In this document: positions 12,944 to 22,422 of the stretch, piece after piece
Position numbering within the stretch: position 1 is the first letter of the stretch
How the letters are laid out: the number at the start of each line of letters is the position of its first letter
Assembly: GCA_944377405.1 (NCBI GenBank)
Contig: CALWES010000001.1
Coordinates: 1-64,000 of the forward strand
Direction: 5' to 3'
From: an uncultured Lachnospiraceae bacterium
GTDB taxonomy: Bacteria > Bacillota > Clostridia > Lachnospirales > Lachnospiraceae
Length of the DNA stretch: 64,000 nucleotides
Notes under the pieces: model-generated
Databases searched by the model: none
Told to the model about the DNA's origin: nothing
What the model saw: only the letters and a program-made list of their open reading frames with translations
Made by a program: the position numbers and the translations under genes

Positions 12944-13855
12944 ATGAATTTTTTCCTGATCACTTTCGGGCAGATCTTCGAACTGTTCCTCCTGATCCTT
13001 CTGGGAGCCCTGCTCTGGAAGCTGGGACTGATCTTCGGCGAAGCCAAAAAGTCCCTTTCCGGGATCCTGATCAATCTGGTGATCCCCGCAGTCATCCTGA
13101 ATTCCTTTCAGGCGGAAAACGATACCTCAAAGCTTGAGGTCCTTCTGGAGGCATTTCTTCTGAGCGTGGCAGCGCACCTTTTGCTGATCTTCTTAAGCTC
13201 AGTCTTTATCCCGAAAAAGAACAATCCCCAGGCTGCCATGGAGCGGCTGTGTGCGGCCTATACCAACGCCGGTTTTATGGGGATCCCCCTTCTGACTGCA
13301 CTTTTTGATGTACAGGGAGCCTTTTATGCTTCCATCTATGTGACCGTATTCCACCTTTTTCTCTGGACCCAGGGGGTCTGCAGCCTGTCCCGGGGCGGAG
13401 AGGAGAAGGGCAGGCTCAAAAAGCTTCTGAGCCCCACGGTGATGACCGTAGGGGTCTCCCTGGTGCTTTATCTTCTGGGGATCCGCCTTCCCAGGCTCAT
13501 TATGGAGCCGGTGCAGTGGCTTGCAGGCATGAACACGCCTCTGGCCATGCTTGTGACGGGAGCCTCTCTGGCCTCCTGCGGCCTGGGAGCCCTCTTTGAA
13601 AACCGGAGGATCTTCTATGTGACGGCCCTTCGGAACCTGATCCTGCCGGCCATTCTGGTGCTTCTGTTCAAGGCCTTCGGACTCCTCAGCACAGCCTCCG
13701 TCTGCGTGCTGATCGCGGCCTGCTGCCCGACGGCGGCGGTGATCCCCATGATCGCTCTGCAGTACGGCCAGGATGAGCAGAGAGCCTCCGGCATCTTTGC
13801 CATGACCACGGTCTTAAGTCTCTTTACCATCCCCCTGTTTATGTTTTTCGTCTAG
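12944..13855 (+). CDS. AEC-family (auxin efflux carrier type) transporter
   Basis: Starting at 12944 after GGGAAGGAAG, the 303-residue protein has about ten hydrophobic segments in two similar halves and typical AEC phrases: LILLGALLWKLG, NLVIPAVILNSF, NAGFMGIPLL, NTPLAMLVTGASLA and CPTAAVIPMIALQYG. Members export or import small organic anions such as malate. A strong terminator follows, so it closes this cluster. Confidence 0.88.
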   Translation: MNFFLITFGQIFELFLLILLGALLWKLGLIFGEAKKSLSGILINLVIPAVILNSFQAENDTSKLEVLLEAFLLSVAAHLLLIFLSSVFIPKKNNPQAAMERLCAAYTNAGFMGIPLLTALFDVQGAFYASIYVTVFHLFLWTQGVCSLSRGGEEKGRLKKLLSPTVMTVGVSLVLYLLGIRLPRLIMEPVQWLAGMNTPLAMLVTGASLASCGLGALFENRRIFYVTALRNLILPAILVLLFKAFGLLSTASVCVLIAACCPTAAVIPMIALQYGQDEQRASGIFAMTTVLSLFTIPLFMFFV

Positions 13856-13887
13856 GAAGGGGAAGCTTGCTTCCTTTTCCTTTTTTT
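13854..13887 (+). terminator. Intrinsic terminator after the AEC transporter
   Basis: AGGAAGGGGAAG (13854-13865) pairs with CTTCCTTTTCCT (13870-13881) with two G-U pairs and a CTTG loop, followed by a run of seven T. Confidence 0.85.
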
Positions 13888-13895
13888 GTTATACT
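13867..13895 (+). promoter_or_regulatory. Possible parE promoter
   Basis: TTGCTT (13867-13872), 17 bp, then TATACT (13890-13895); the start would be about 27 nt before the parE ATG and leaves its GGAGG site in the leader. The -35 is weak and overlaps the upstream terminator. Confidence 0.45.
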
Positions 13896-13929
13896 TTTCA
13901 GTTGATTGAATTTTTTGTCGGAGGAAAAC

Positions 13930-15858
13930 ATGGCAAAAACACAATATAACGCAGACAGCATTACCGTTCTGGAGGGCCTGGATCCTGTCCGCGCCCGTCC
14001 CGGCATGTATATCGGAGGGGTGGGCCAGAAGGGCCTGAACCACCTGATCTATGAGATCCTGGACAACTCCGTGGACGAGCACCTTGCAGGCTTCTGTAAG
14101 GAAATATGGGTCACTCTGGAGGCAGACGGCTCCTGTACCGTAGAGGACGACGGAAGAGGCCTTCCGGTGGATCTCCACCAGAAGGGGGTCTCCGCAGAAC
14201 GTGTCATCCTCACCACCCTCCATGCAGGCGGAAAGTTTGACCATGACTCCTACAAGACCTCGGGAGGTCTTCACGGCGTGGGCTCTTCCGTAGTAAATGC
14301 CCTGTCCAGATATATGACCGTGGAGGTGTCCAGAGACGGACTTTTATACCGGGATACCTATGAGCGGGGCATCCCCACCACAAAGCTGGAGAAGGGGCTT
14401 CTGCCGGTGGTGGGAAAGTCAAAGCATACGGGAACGAAGATCAACTTCCTGCCGGATGACGAGATCTTCGAGCGCACCGTATTCAGGGCGGACTGGCTGA
14501 AGTCAAGGCTCCATGAGACCGCCTACCTGAACCCGGAGCTTACGATCCACTATCGGGATCTGCGGGAGGGGACCCAGGAGGAACAGACCTTTTCCGAGCC
14601 GGAGGGTCTCAGGGCCTATGTGGCAAGCCTCAACAAGGGCCAGGAGACGGTGACCCCCGTGATCTACTTCAAGGACAGCTACGAGGGCTCCGAGGTGGAG
14701 GTATGCCTCCAGTTCGTGGACGCCTTCGAGGAAAATATCCACGGCTTCTGCAACAACATCTTCACCCAGGAGGGAGGAACCCACATTACGGGCTTCAAGA
14801 CCAAGTTCACCCAGCTTGTGAACCTCTATGCCCGCCAGCTGGGGCTCCTGAAGGAAAAGGACGACAATTTTACCGGCTCCGATACCAGAAACGGCATGAC
14901 CTGCGTGGTGGCCCTCAAGTTCCCGGAGCCCATCTTCGAGGGACAGACCAAGACAAAGCTGGCCTCCGCAGAGGCTGCCACGGCGGTGGCGGCGGTGACG
15001 GGAGAGAAGCTGGAGCATTACTTCGACCGGAATGTGGAGGTCATCAAAAGCATCATTTCCTGTGCGGAAAAATCCGCAAAGATCCGCAAGCAGGAGGAGA
15101 AGGCCAAGACCAACATGCTTTCCCGTTCAAAGTTCAGCTTTGATTCCAACGGAAAGCTGAAGGTCTGCACCTCCAAGGACCCGGAAAAGTGCGAGATCTT
15201 CATCGTGGAGGGAGACTCTGCAGGCGGCTCCGCAGGCACCGGAAGGAACCGGGAGTTCCAGGCCATCCTGCCGATCCGGGGAAAGATCCTGAACGTGGAA
15301 AAGGCCTCCATCGACAAGGTCCTGGCCAACGCGGAGATCAAGACCATGATCAATACCTTCGGCTGCGGTTTTTCCGAGGGCTATGGCAACGACTTCGATA
15401 TTACGAAGCTCCGGTACCACAAGATCATCCTCATGACGGATGCGGACGTGGACGGAAGCCATATCGATACGCTGCTTCTGACCTTCTTCTACCGCTTCAT
15501 GCCGGAGCTCATCTATAACGGACATGTCTATGTGTCCATGCCGCCCCTTTATCTGGTGACCCCTAAGGGAAAGGGCGGGACTCCCAGGTATCTTTACGAC
15601 GACCGGGAGCTCCAGAAGTACCAGAAGGAGCACGACCCCTCCACCTTCGATCTGAAGCGTTTCAAGGGCCTCGGTGAGATGGATCCCCCGGACCTCTGGG
15701 CCACCACCCTGGACCCGGAGAGAAGGGTGCTGAAGCAGGTGGAGATCGAGGACGCAAGGCTTGCGTCGGAGGTGACGGAGATGCTGATGGGCTCCGACGT
15801 GGGTCCGAGACGGCAGTTTATCTATGAGCACGCCCATGAGGCGGAGCTGGACTGGTAG
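13930..15858 (+). CDS. parE: Topoisomerase IV subunit B (ATPase subunit)
   Basis: ATG at 13930 follows GGAGG; a TTG at 13906 is in frame but inferior. The 642-residue protein has the GHKL ATPase domain (EILDNSVDEH near residue 42, DDGRGLPV, GLHGVGSSVVNALS), the transducer domain, a TOPRIM domain (VEGDSAGGSAGTGRNR near 422, DADVDGSH near 505) and the C-terminal RFKGLGEM...R. Together with the next gene it unlinks daughter chromosomes. I call it ParE rather than GyrB because its partner lacks a clear GyrA box; gyrase should be elsewhere. Confidence 0.9.
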   Translation: MAKTQYNADSITVLEGLDPVRARPGMYIGGVGQKGLNHLIYEILDNSVDEHLAGFCKEIWVTLEADGSCTVEDDGRGLPVDLHQKGVSAERVILTTLHAGGKFDHDSYKTSGGLHGVGSSVVNALSRYMTVEVSRDGLLYRDTYERGIPTTKLEKGLLPVVGKSKHTGTKINFLPDDEIFERTVFRADWLKSRLHETAYLNPELTIHYRDLREGTQEEQTFSEPEGLRAYVASLNKGQETVTPVIYFKDSYEGSEVEVCLQFVDAFEENIHGFCNNIFTQEGGTHITGFKTKFTQLVNLYARQLGLLKEKDDNFTGSDTRNGMTCVVALKFPEPIFEGQTKTKLASAEAATAVAAVTGEKLEHYFDRNVEVIKSIISCAEKSAKIRKQEEKAKTNMLSRSKFSFDSNGKLKVCTSKDPEKCEIFIVEGDSAGGSAGTGRNREFQAILPIRGKILNVEKASIDKVLANAEIKTMINTFGCGFSEGYGNDFDITKLRYHKIILMTDADVDGSHIDTLLLTFFYRFMPELIYNGHVYVSMPPLYLVTPKGKGGTPRYLYDDRELQKYQKEHDPSTFDLKRFKGLGEMDPPDLWATTLDPERRVLKQVEIEDARLASEVTEMLMGSDVGPRRQFIYEHAHEAELDW

Positions 15859-15872
15859 GGAGTATCCTGTAA

Positions 15873-18113
15873 ATGGCAGAAAAGATCTTAAAAACAGAAT
15901 ACAGTGAGGAGATGCAGCGGTCCTATCTGGACTACTCCATGTCCGTGATCACCGCAAGGGCCGTGCCGGATATCCGGGACGGCTTAAAGCCGGTACAGCG
16001 CAGGCTCCTCTACGACATGAACGACCTTCATGTGAATCACGATAAAAAGGAAATGAAGTCCGCCCGTATCGCCGGCGACTGTATGGGACGCTTCCATCCC
16101 CATGGAGATTCCTCCATCTACGAGACCATGGTGGTGATGGCCCAGCCCTTCAAGAAGTCCGTGCCCCTGGTGGAGGGAAAGGGAAACTTCGGCTCCATCG
16201 AGGGAGACAGCGCCGCAGCCTACCGTTATACGGAGGCAAAGCTCCAGAAGTTCACCGATGAGGTGTTCCTCAGGGATCTGGACAAGTCCGTGGACTTCAT
16301 GCCGGCATACACCAATACGGAGGAGGAGCCGGTGGTACTGCCGGTTCGTATCCCCAATTTCCTTCTGAACGGCTCCGAGGGGATCGCGGTGGGCATGACC
16401 ACCTCCACCCCCTGCCACAACTTAAGCGAGCTCTGCGACCTCTGTGCCGCCTATGTGAAGGACCCGGAGATGAGCGTGGAGGACATGCTGAAGATCATGC
16501 CGGGACCGGATTTTCCCACGGGAGGCATCATTGCAAACCGCTCAGAGCTTCAGAGCATCTACGAAACGGGAAGCGGAAGGCTGAAGCTTCGGGGAAAGCT
16601 TTCCTTCGAGCCGGGAAAAAAGCGGGGCGAGAAGGACAAGCTGATCGTAACGGAGATCCCCTACACCATGATCGGCGCCGGCATCGGAAAGTTCATGTCC
16701 GATACGGCGGAGCTGGTGGAGGCAAAGAAGCTTCCGGAGATCACGGATATCGGAAACGCCACTGCCGGAGACGGAGTCAGCATCTTCATGGAGCTTAAGA
16801 AGGATGCGGACATCGACAGGATCCGGAATATCCTGTATAAAAAGACAAAGCTGGAGGACACCTTCGGCGTCAATATGCTGGCCATCTGCGACGGAAGACC
16901 GGAGGTCATGAGCCTTCCCAGGATCCTTGCGGAATGGCTGCGCTTCCAGCATGAGATCCTGGACCGGAAGTACCGGGTGCTTCTGGAAAAGGAAGAGGGC
17001 AAGCGGGAGATCCAGGAGGGACTCATCGCCGCCTGCAACATCATCGACCTGGTGATCGCGGTGATCCGGGGCTCCAGAAACCGGAAGGACGCGGAGAACT
17101 GCCTGACAAAGGGGGATACCAGCGGCGTGGTCTTCAAGGAGGAGAGCCTCCGGGAGGACGCGGAGAAGCTCCACTTCACCCAGAGACAGGCAGACGCCAT
17201 CCTGGAGATGAAGCTCTACCGGCTCATCGGCCTTGAGATCATGGATCTGGAGAAGGCCCACCGGGAGACGGTGAAGAAGATCCGGGAGTATAAGGCCATC
17301 ATCTCCGGAAAGGAAAAGAGGGATGAGCTGATCTGTCAGGACCTGGCCCAGATCAAGGCGGAGTACGGATATCCCCGCCGCACCCTCATTGAGGACGGAA
17401 AGGAAGCGGTCTACGAGGAAAATGTCATTACGGAGGCCCCCTGCGTCTTCGTTATGGACAAGCTGGGCTATGTGAAGCTCCTGGATCCGGCTGTTTATGA
17501 GAGGAACCGGGAGGCGGTGGACAGCGAGAACCGCTTTGTGGTGCCCTGTATGAATACGGGCAGGATCCTCCTCTTTACGGATCACGGCAACATGCACCAG
17601 ATCAAATGCATGGACGTGCCCCAGAAGAAGATGAAGGATAAGGGAGTCCCCGTGGACAACCTGTCCCGGTACACCGCCTCCGAGGAGGAGATCATCTATC
17701 TGGACGCCCTTGCGAACCTGAAGGACCACAACCTGCTGTTTGCCACCAGGAACGGCTACGTAAAGCAGGTCCCCATCGAGGAATTTGAGACCAACAACAG
17801 GATCGTGGCAGCCACCAGACTGGAGGAAGGAGACCTGGTATGCACCGTGGAGCCGGTATCGGAGATCGGAACCAATACGGTGGCCCTCTGGACGGACAAT
17901 GGATACTTCCTGCGCTTTGCCCTGGATGACGTACCCATCCTGAAGAAGGCCACAAAGGGCGTAAAGGGCATCCGGCTCTCAAAGGACGCAGGCCTCCAGG
18001 GAGCCAGAGTCGTCACCGGGGATCCGGTGGTGCTCTACAAGCAGAAGGTGGTCCACCTGAAGAGCCTGAAGACCGCCACCCGCGGCGGCAGCGGAACGAA
18101 ACAGCGGATCTGA
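15873..18113 (+). CDS. parC: Topoisomerase IV subunit A (DNA cleavage subunit)
   Basis: 746 residues, 14 bp after parE. The N-terminal breakage-reunion domain contains YSMSVITARAVPDIRDGLKPVQRR and the catalytic Tyr119 in AYRYTEAKL. The C-terminal beta-pinwheel starts near residue 505, with no intact QRRGG(K/R)G GyrA box, which favours ParC. GDCMGRFHPHGDSSIYE is the quinolone-sensitive region of the family, with Ser at the usual target position. It is followed by topB after one base, forming one operon. Confidence 0.9.
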   Translation: MAEKILKTEYSEEMQRSYLDYSMSVITARAVPDIRDGLKPVQRRLLYDMNDLHVNHDKKEMKSARIAGDCMGRFHPHGDSSIYETMVVMAQPFKKSVPLVEGKGNFGSIEGDSAAAYRYTEAKLQKFTDEVFLRDLDKSVDFMPAYTNTEEEPVVLPVRIPNFLLNGSEGIAVGMTTSTPCHNLSELCDLCAAYVKDPEMSVEDMLKIMPGPDFPTGGIIANRSELQSIYETGSGRLKLRGKLSFEPGKKRGEKDKLIVTEIPYTMIGAGIGKFMSDTAELVEAKKLPEITDIGNATAGDGVSIFMELKKDADIDRIRNILYKKTKLEDTFGVNMLAICDGRPEVMSLPRILAEWLRFQHEILDRKYRVLLEKEEGKREIQEGLIAACNIIDLVIAVIRGSRNRKDAENCLTKGDTSGVVFKEESLREDAEKLHFTQRQADAILEMKLYRLIGLEIMDLEKAHRETVKKIREYKAIISGKEKRDELICQDLAQIKAEYGYPRRTLIEDGKEAVYEENVITEAPCVFVMDKLGYVKLLDPAVYERNREAVDSENRFVVPCMNTGRILLFTDHGNMHQIKCMDVPQKKMKDKGVPVDNLSRYTASEEEIIYLDALANLKDHNLLFATRNGYVKQVPIEEFETNNRIVAATRLEEGDLVCTVEPVSEIGTNTVALWTDNGYFLRFALDDVPILKKATKGVKGIRLSKDAGLQGARVVTGDPVVLYKQKVVHLKSLKTATRGGSGTKQRI

Positions 18114-18114
18114 T

Positions 18115-20217
18115 ATGGGTAAAAGTTTATTTATCGCGGAGAAACCCTCCGTGGCGGCAGAATTTGCCAAAGCACTGAAAATGAATCCCGTCCGGAAGGA
18201 CGGATATATGGAAAACGAACGCTATGTGGTGACGTGGTGCGTGGGGCACCTCGTCACCATGTGCTATCCGGAAAGCTATGATCCGGCCTTAAAAAAATGG
18301 AGCCTTTCCACCCTGCCCTTTATTCCGGAGACCTATCGCTATGAGATCATCCCTTCGGTGAAAAAGCAGTTTGACATCGTGTCGGGGCTTCTGAACCGGC
18401 AGGATGTGGAGCGGATCTACGTCTGCACCGACTCAGGGCGGGAGGGAGAGTATATCTACCGTCTCGTGGACATGATGGCAAAGGTGGAGGGAAAGGAAAA
18501 GCTCCGGGTCTGGATCGATTCCCAGACGGAGGAGGAGATCCTCCGGGGGATCCGGGAGGCCCTTCCGGAAAGCCGCTATGACAATCTTTCCGCCTCCGCC
18601 TTCCTGCGGGCCAAGGAGGACTACCTTATGGGCATCAACTTCTCCCGGGTCCTGACCCTGAAGTACGGGAACCTTCTGGCCAGGGCCACGGGACAGTCCT
18701 ATGCGGTGGTATCCGCAGGCCGGGTCATGACCTGCGTCCTGGGAATGGTGGTCCGGCGGGAACGGGAGATCCGGGCCTTCGTAAAGACCCCCTTTTACCG
18801 GGTGCAGGCCGCGGCAGAGGGGAAGGGGGCTTCCTTTACGGCGGAATGGAAGGCCGGAGAGGGGAGCCGCTACGAGGATTCCCCCCTGCTCTATAAGGAA
18901 AACGGCTTCCGGAAGCGGGAGGAGGCGGAGGAACTGATCCGGGGCCTGCCGGAGCAGGGACGGATCGGGTGCATCGTAAAAAAGAAGGAAAGCAAAAATC
19001 CGCCCCTTCTTTTCAACCTGGCGGAGCTTCAGAACGAATGTGCAAGGCTCTATAAGATCAGCCCGGACAACACCTTGAAGATCGCCCAGGAGCTTTATGA
19101 GAAAAAGCTCACCACCTACCCCAGGACCGATGCCAGGGTCCTTTCCTCCGCAGTGGCAAAGGAGATCTCAAAAAATATTTCCGGCCTTCGGGGAGTCCCG
19201 GCGGTGGCGGCCTATGCCTCCGAGATCCTGGAGAAGAAAGGCTTCGGAGGGATCGCAAAGACAAGGTATGTGAACGATAAGGCCATTACGGACCACTACG
19301 CCATTATCCCAACGGGGCAGGGCCTTTCCGTCCTTCGTTCCCTGTCCCCCCTTTCCTATAAGGTCTATGAACGGATCTGCCGCAGGTTCCTGAGCATCTT
19401 TTATCCTCCGGCGGAGTACCGGAAGGTATCCCTTACGGCGGAGGCAGAGGCCTCCTGGCCCCAGGGACCGGAAGGAGGCCGGAAGGAGAGCCGGGAACGC
19501 TTCTTTACGAACCTCAAGGCCCTTATGAGCCCCGGCTACCTTACGGTCATGGGAGTAGACCAGGAGACGGAAAAGGAGACGGAGAAGAAGAACCGGGAAG
19601 GAGAGGAAGGGGATCAGTCCATTTCCGAAGCAGAGGCGAAAACCATTGCGGAAAAACTGAAAAAAGGTGATATAATAAATTTCAGGGAGTTTTCCATCAA
19701 GGAAGGAGAGACCTCTCCACCGAAGCGTTACACCTCGGGATCCATGATCCTTGCCATGGAAAACGCGGGCCAGCTCATCGAGGACGAGGAGCTGCGGGCC
19801 CAGATCAAGGGCTCCGGCATCGGTACCTCCGCCACCAGGGCAGAGATCCTGAAAAAGCTGGTGAACATCCGCTATCTCAGCCTCAATGAAAAGACCCAGG
19901 TCATTACCCCCACCATGTTCGGAGAGATGGTCAACGACGTGGTTCAGGCCTCCATCCCCAAGCTCCTGAACCCGGAGCTTACCGCCAGCTGGGAAAAGGG
20001 ACTTTCCTATGTGGCGGAGGGAAGCGTCAGCGAGGCGGAATACATGCAGAAGCTGGACGACTTTGTAAGAAGGCGGACGGAAGCGGTGAAGGCGGTGCAC
20101 AATGAGGCCCAGATGCGGGGGTATCTGGCCAGGATCCCGGCCTTCTACCAGAAACAGAAAACGGAGAAGAAAACATCCGGAAGGAGGAAGCCTGATGATG
20201 CAAACAGAGGCGATTAA
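18115..20217 (+). CDS. topB: Type IA DNA topoisomerase III
   Basis: The 700-residue protein starts with a TOPRIM domain (LFIAEKPSVAAEFAKAL; CTDSGREGEYIYR near residue 102) and has the catalytic Tyr335 in TTYPRTDARVL, plus SLTAE- and GIGTSATRA-type motifs near the C-terminal part of the core. No C-terminal zinc fingers are present, as in TopB. It decatenates single-stranded DNA links and fits the topoisomerase IV operon. Its last 23 bp overlap the next gene. Confidence 0.9.
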   Translation: MGKSLFIAEKPSVAAEFAKALKMNPVRKDGYMENERYVVTWCVGHLVTMCYPESYDPALKKWSLSTLPFIPETYRYEIIPSVKKQFDIVSGLLNRQDVERIYVCTDSGREGEYIYRLVDMMAKVEGKEKLRVWIDSQTEEEILRGIREALPESRYDNLSASAFLRAKEDYLMGINFSRVLTLKYGNLLARATGQSYAVVSAGRVMTCVLGMVVRREREIRAFVKTPFYRVQAAAEGKGASFTAEWKAGEGSRYEDSPLLYKENGFRKREEAEELIRGLPEQGRIGCIVKKKESKNPPLLFNLAELQNECARLYKISPDNTLKIAQELYEKKLTTYPRTDARVLSSAVAKEISKNISGLRGVPAVAAYASEILEKKGFGGIAKTRYVNDKAITDHYAIIPTGQGLSVLRSLSPLSYKVYERICRRFLSIFYPPAEYRKVSLTAEAEASWPQGPEGGRKESRERFFTNLKALMSPGYLTVMGVDQETEKETEKKNREGEEGDQSISEAEAKTIAEKLKKGDIINFREFSIKEGETSPPKRYTSGSMILAMENAGQLIEDEELRAQIKGSGIGTSATRAEILKKLVNIRYLSLNEKTQVITPTMFGEMVNDVVQASIPKLLNPELTASWEKGLSYVAEGSVSEAEYMQKLDDFVRRRTEAVKAVHNEAQMRGYLARIPAFYQKQKTEKKTSGRRKPDDANRGD

Positions 20218-20875
20218 AACAGAACATCTGCTGGATCTGTCCCATACGGCGGCGGCAGAGCTTTTCGGCACATGCAGCTATCCCTGGGAGGTGCTGCCGA
20301 AGATCAGGGAGTTTATCCTGAAGCTTGGACAGGAGCTTTCAGAGGAGGAATACCTGCACCCTTCAGAGGATGTGTGGATCCATAAGAGCGCGAAGGTATT
20401 TCCTTCCGCCTACATTGCAGGTCCCTGTATCGTGGGACCGGAGACAGAGGTGCGGCACTGCGCCTTCATCCGGGGCTCCGCCCTCATCGGACAGGGCTGC
20501 GTGGTGGGAAATTCCACGGAGCTTAAGAACGTGATCCTCTTTGACAGCGTCCAGGTGCCCCACTATAACTATGTGGGGGATTCCGTCCTGGGCTATAAGT
20601 CCCACATGGGGGCGGGAAGCATCACCTCCAATGTGAAATCGGACAAAAAGTCGGTGCGGGTCCATCTTCCGGAAGGGGATCTGGAGACGGGCTTCAAGAA
20701 GTTCGGCGCCGTGCTGGGAGACCATGTGGAGGTGGGCTGCGGCTCCGTCCTGAATCCCGGCACCCTCATCGGCAGAAATACGAATATCTACCCCCTGTCC
20801 TCCGTAAGGGGCTTTGTACCGGAGGGCAGCATTTATAAAAAACAGGGAGAGATCGCCCGGAAACAGGCAGACTGA
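20195..20875 (+). CDS. Left-handed beta-helix protein resembling the GlmU acyltransferase domain
   Basis: Start ATG at 20195 (another at 20198) lies after AAGGAGGA; 226 residues. The body contains hexapeptide repeats ([IV]G-type turns such as [55 protein letters not shown]), as in the C-terminal acetyltransferase half of GlmU, but no nucleotidyltransferase domain. It is often annotated as a UDP-GlcNAc pyrophosphorylase-like protein; a trimeric acyl-transferase role on a sugar nucleotide is plausible. Not a replacement for full GlmU. Confidence 0.8.
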   Translation: MMQTEAIKTEHLLDLSHTAAAELFGTCSYPWEVLPKIREFILKLGQELSEEEYLHPSEDVWIHKSAKVFPSAYIAGPCIVGPETEVRHCAFIRGSALIGQGCVVGNSTELKNVILFDSVQVPHYNYVGDSVLGYKSHMGAGSITSNVKSDKKSVRVHLPEGDLETGFKKFGAVLGDHVEVGCGSVLNPGTLIGRNTNIYPLSSVRGFVPEGSIYKKQGEIARKQAD

Positions 20876-20888
20876 AAGGAGACTGAAG

Positions 20889-21530
20889 ATGAAACAGATC
20901 TGCGAGAACGTTTATGAATTTACCCATCCCCTGATCCAGCACAAGATCACGATCCTGCGGGATAAGAATACGGGAACCAATGAGTTCCGGAAGGTGGTGG
21001 AGGAGATCGGCATGCTGATGGGCTTTGAGGCCCTGTCCGATCTGCCGGTCAAGGAGATCGAGGTGGAGACCCCTATCGAGACCTGCAAGAGCCCCGTCAT
21101 TGCCGGAAGGAAGCTGGCCATCGTGCCCATCCTCCGGGCAGGCCTCGGCATGGTGCCCGGGATCCTGGCCCTTACCCCTTCTGCAAAGGTGGGCCATATC
21201 GGCATGTACCGGGACGAGGAGACCCATGAGCCCCACGAGTACTTCTGCAAGCTGCCCCAGCCCATTGAGGAGCGGACCATCGTGGTGACGGATCCCATGC
21301 TGGCAACGGGAGGCTCCGCAGTGGACGCCGTATCCCAGATCAAAAAGCACGGGGGAAAAAGGATCAAGTTCCTGGCCATCATCGGTGCCCCCGAGGGGGT
21401 AAAGCGGCTTCATGAGGCCCATCCGGACATTGAGATCTATGTGGGACACATCGACCGCTGCCTCAATGAGAACGCCTATATCTGCCCGGGCCTTGGGGAT
21501 GCGGGAGACCGGATCTTCGGGACCAAGTAA
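20889..21530 (+). CDS. upp: Uracil phosphoribosyltransferase
   Basis: ATG at 20889 follows AAGGAGA; 213 residues, normal length. PRPP-binding loop [13 protein letters not shown] (near residue 130), [11 protein letters not shown], and the uracil-binding C-terminus [17 protein letters not shown]. Makes UMP from uracil and PRPP in the cytoplasm. Follows the beta-helix gene by 13 bp. Confidence 0.95.
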   Translation: MKQICENVYEFTHPLIQHKITILRDKNTGTNEFRKVVEEIGMLMGFEALSDLPVKEIEVETPIETCKSPVIAGRKLAIVPILRAGLGMVPGILALTPSAKVGHIGMYRDEETHEPHEYFCKLPQPIEERTIVVTDPMLATGGSAVDAVSQIKKHGGKRIKFLAIIGAPEGVKRLHEAHPDIEIYVGHIDRCLNENAYICPGLGDAGDRIFGTK

Positions 21531-21539
21531 ACAAAACGA

Positions 21540-21582
21540 TTGACAAGCATGTTGGGATTTTAGTATGATATTACATGCTTGT
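21540..21582 (+). promoter_or_regulatory. tRNA-Leu promoter with inverted repeat around the -10
   Basis: TTGACA (21540-21545), 18 bp, TATGAT (21564-21569). A perfect 10-bp inverted repeat, ACAAGCATGT (21543-21552) and ACATGCTTGT (21573-21582), encloses the -10 region; it may be an operator or may also form a hairpin that ends upp transcription. Confidence 0.7.
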
Positions 21583-21584
21583 TT

Positions 21585-21664
21585 GCCGCTGTGGCGGAAT
21601 TGGCAGACGCACTTGACTCAAAATCAAGCGGGAAACCATGCCGGTTCGAGTCCGGCCAGCGGCA
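21585..21664 (+). tRNA. tRNA-Leu (anticodon CAA)
   Basis: Acceptor GCCGCTG (21585-21591) pairs with CAGCGGC (21657-21663), discriminator A. The anticodon stem CTTGA/TCAAG encloses the loop CTCAAAA, anticodon CAA, reading UUG. A T-arm with TTCGAGT and a short variable arm are present. CCA is not encoded. No terminator separates it from the PHP gene 25 bp downstream, so it is probably released from a tRNA-mRNA transcript. Confidence 0.95.
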
Positions 21665-21689
21665 CGCATCTCTGAAAGGAGGCACTCCC

Positions 21690-22310
21690 ATGCTTTTGGA
21701 TATGCATATGCACGAGAAGACCTATTCTCCGGACAGCGTCCTGTCCCTGGAGGAGATGGTGACCATTGCCAGAGAAAAGGGCCTTGACGGGATCTGTATC
21801 ACGGATCACGACAGCATGGGCCTTAAGGGCTATGCAGAGGAGTTCAGCAGGAAGACGGGATTTCCCATTTTCGTGGGGATCGAGTTCTTCTCCCTTCAGG
21901 GGGATATCGTGGCCTTCGGCATCGATGAATACCCGGATCACCGGGTGGATGCCCAGACCTTTATCAATTATGTCAGAGCCAGGGACGGCATCACCATCAG
22001 CGCCCATCCCTTCCGGAACAATCAGAGGGGACTGAAGGAGCACCTTCTGGAGGTGACCGGACTGGATGCGGTGGAGGTGCTGAACGGAAGTACCCTTCCC
22101 GACGCCACCTCTCTGGCAGCCCAGTATACCGCAAAGCTCGGTCTTGGAGCCGTGGGAGCCAGTGACTGCCATGTGCCGAGGACCGTGGGGATCTGCGCCA
22201 CCTGGTTTCCGGGTGAGGTGCGCTCCATGCAGGAGCTGATCCGGGCTGTCCGGGCAAAGGAATCGGCCCCGGCCTATTACAGCGGTGCCTATCATATTTA
22301 CGAATTATAG
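21690..22310 (+). CDS. PHP-domain metal-dependent phosphoesterase
   Basis: Start ATG at 21690 after AAAGGAGG; the longer frame runs through the tRNA. 206 residues. PHP metal ligands are visible: HMH at residues 6-8, ITDHDSMGLKGY, GIEFF, ISAHPFR, and SDCHVPRTVG. It resembles the single-domain PHP phosphoesterases of the YciV/TrpH group, which act on 3',5'-nucleotide phosphates or oligoribonucleotides; substrate here not determined. Confidence 0.87.
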   Translation: MLLDMHMHEKTYSPDSVLSLEEMVTIAREKGLDGICITDHDSMGLKGYAEEFSRKTGFPIFVGIEFFSLQGDIVAFGIDEYPDHRVDAQTFINYVRARDGITISAHPFRNNQRGLKEHLLEVTGLDAVEVLNGSTLPDATSLAAQYTAKLGLGAVGASDCHVPRTVGICATWFPGEVRSMQELIRAVRAKESAPAYYSGAYHIYEL

Positions 22311-22329
22311 GATATTACAATCAAATAAA

Positions 22330-22403
22330 ACTTACCGCCGGGTAAAGCGTTGGATTTTGTATCGTCAGGCCGTTAGCAGATACAAAGGTTCAGCGCTTTT
22401 TTT
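22330..22403 (+). ncRNA. Candidate guanidine-IV (mepA-type) riboswitch with terminator
   Basis: P1 is TTAC/GTAA (22332-22335 with 22342-22345), loop CGCCGG. P2 is TTGTATC/GATACAA (22357-22363 with 22379-22385), 15-base loop containing CAGGCCG, which could pair with the P1 loop. AAGCGTTG (22345-22352) can instead pair with CAGCGCTT (22391-22398), followed by seven T: an intrinsic terminator whose left arm overlaps P1. The leader ends 20 bp before a MATE gene. A guanidine-responsive class called the mepA motif is known upstream of MATE genes in Clostridia and works by transcription termination. The class assignment is from memory of its layout and context. Confidence 0.6.
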
Positions 22404-22422
22404 GTCGGAAGGGGAGGAGACT

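Noticed and set aside
13930-18113. DNA gyrase rather than topoisomerase IV
   Set aside because: No intact GyrA box and not next to recF/dnaA; ParE/ParC is more likely.
14503-18170. Long minus-strand frames opposite parE/parC and many other genes
   Set aside because: GC-rich codon structure gives long antisense frames; none has a ribosome site or familiar motifs.
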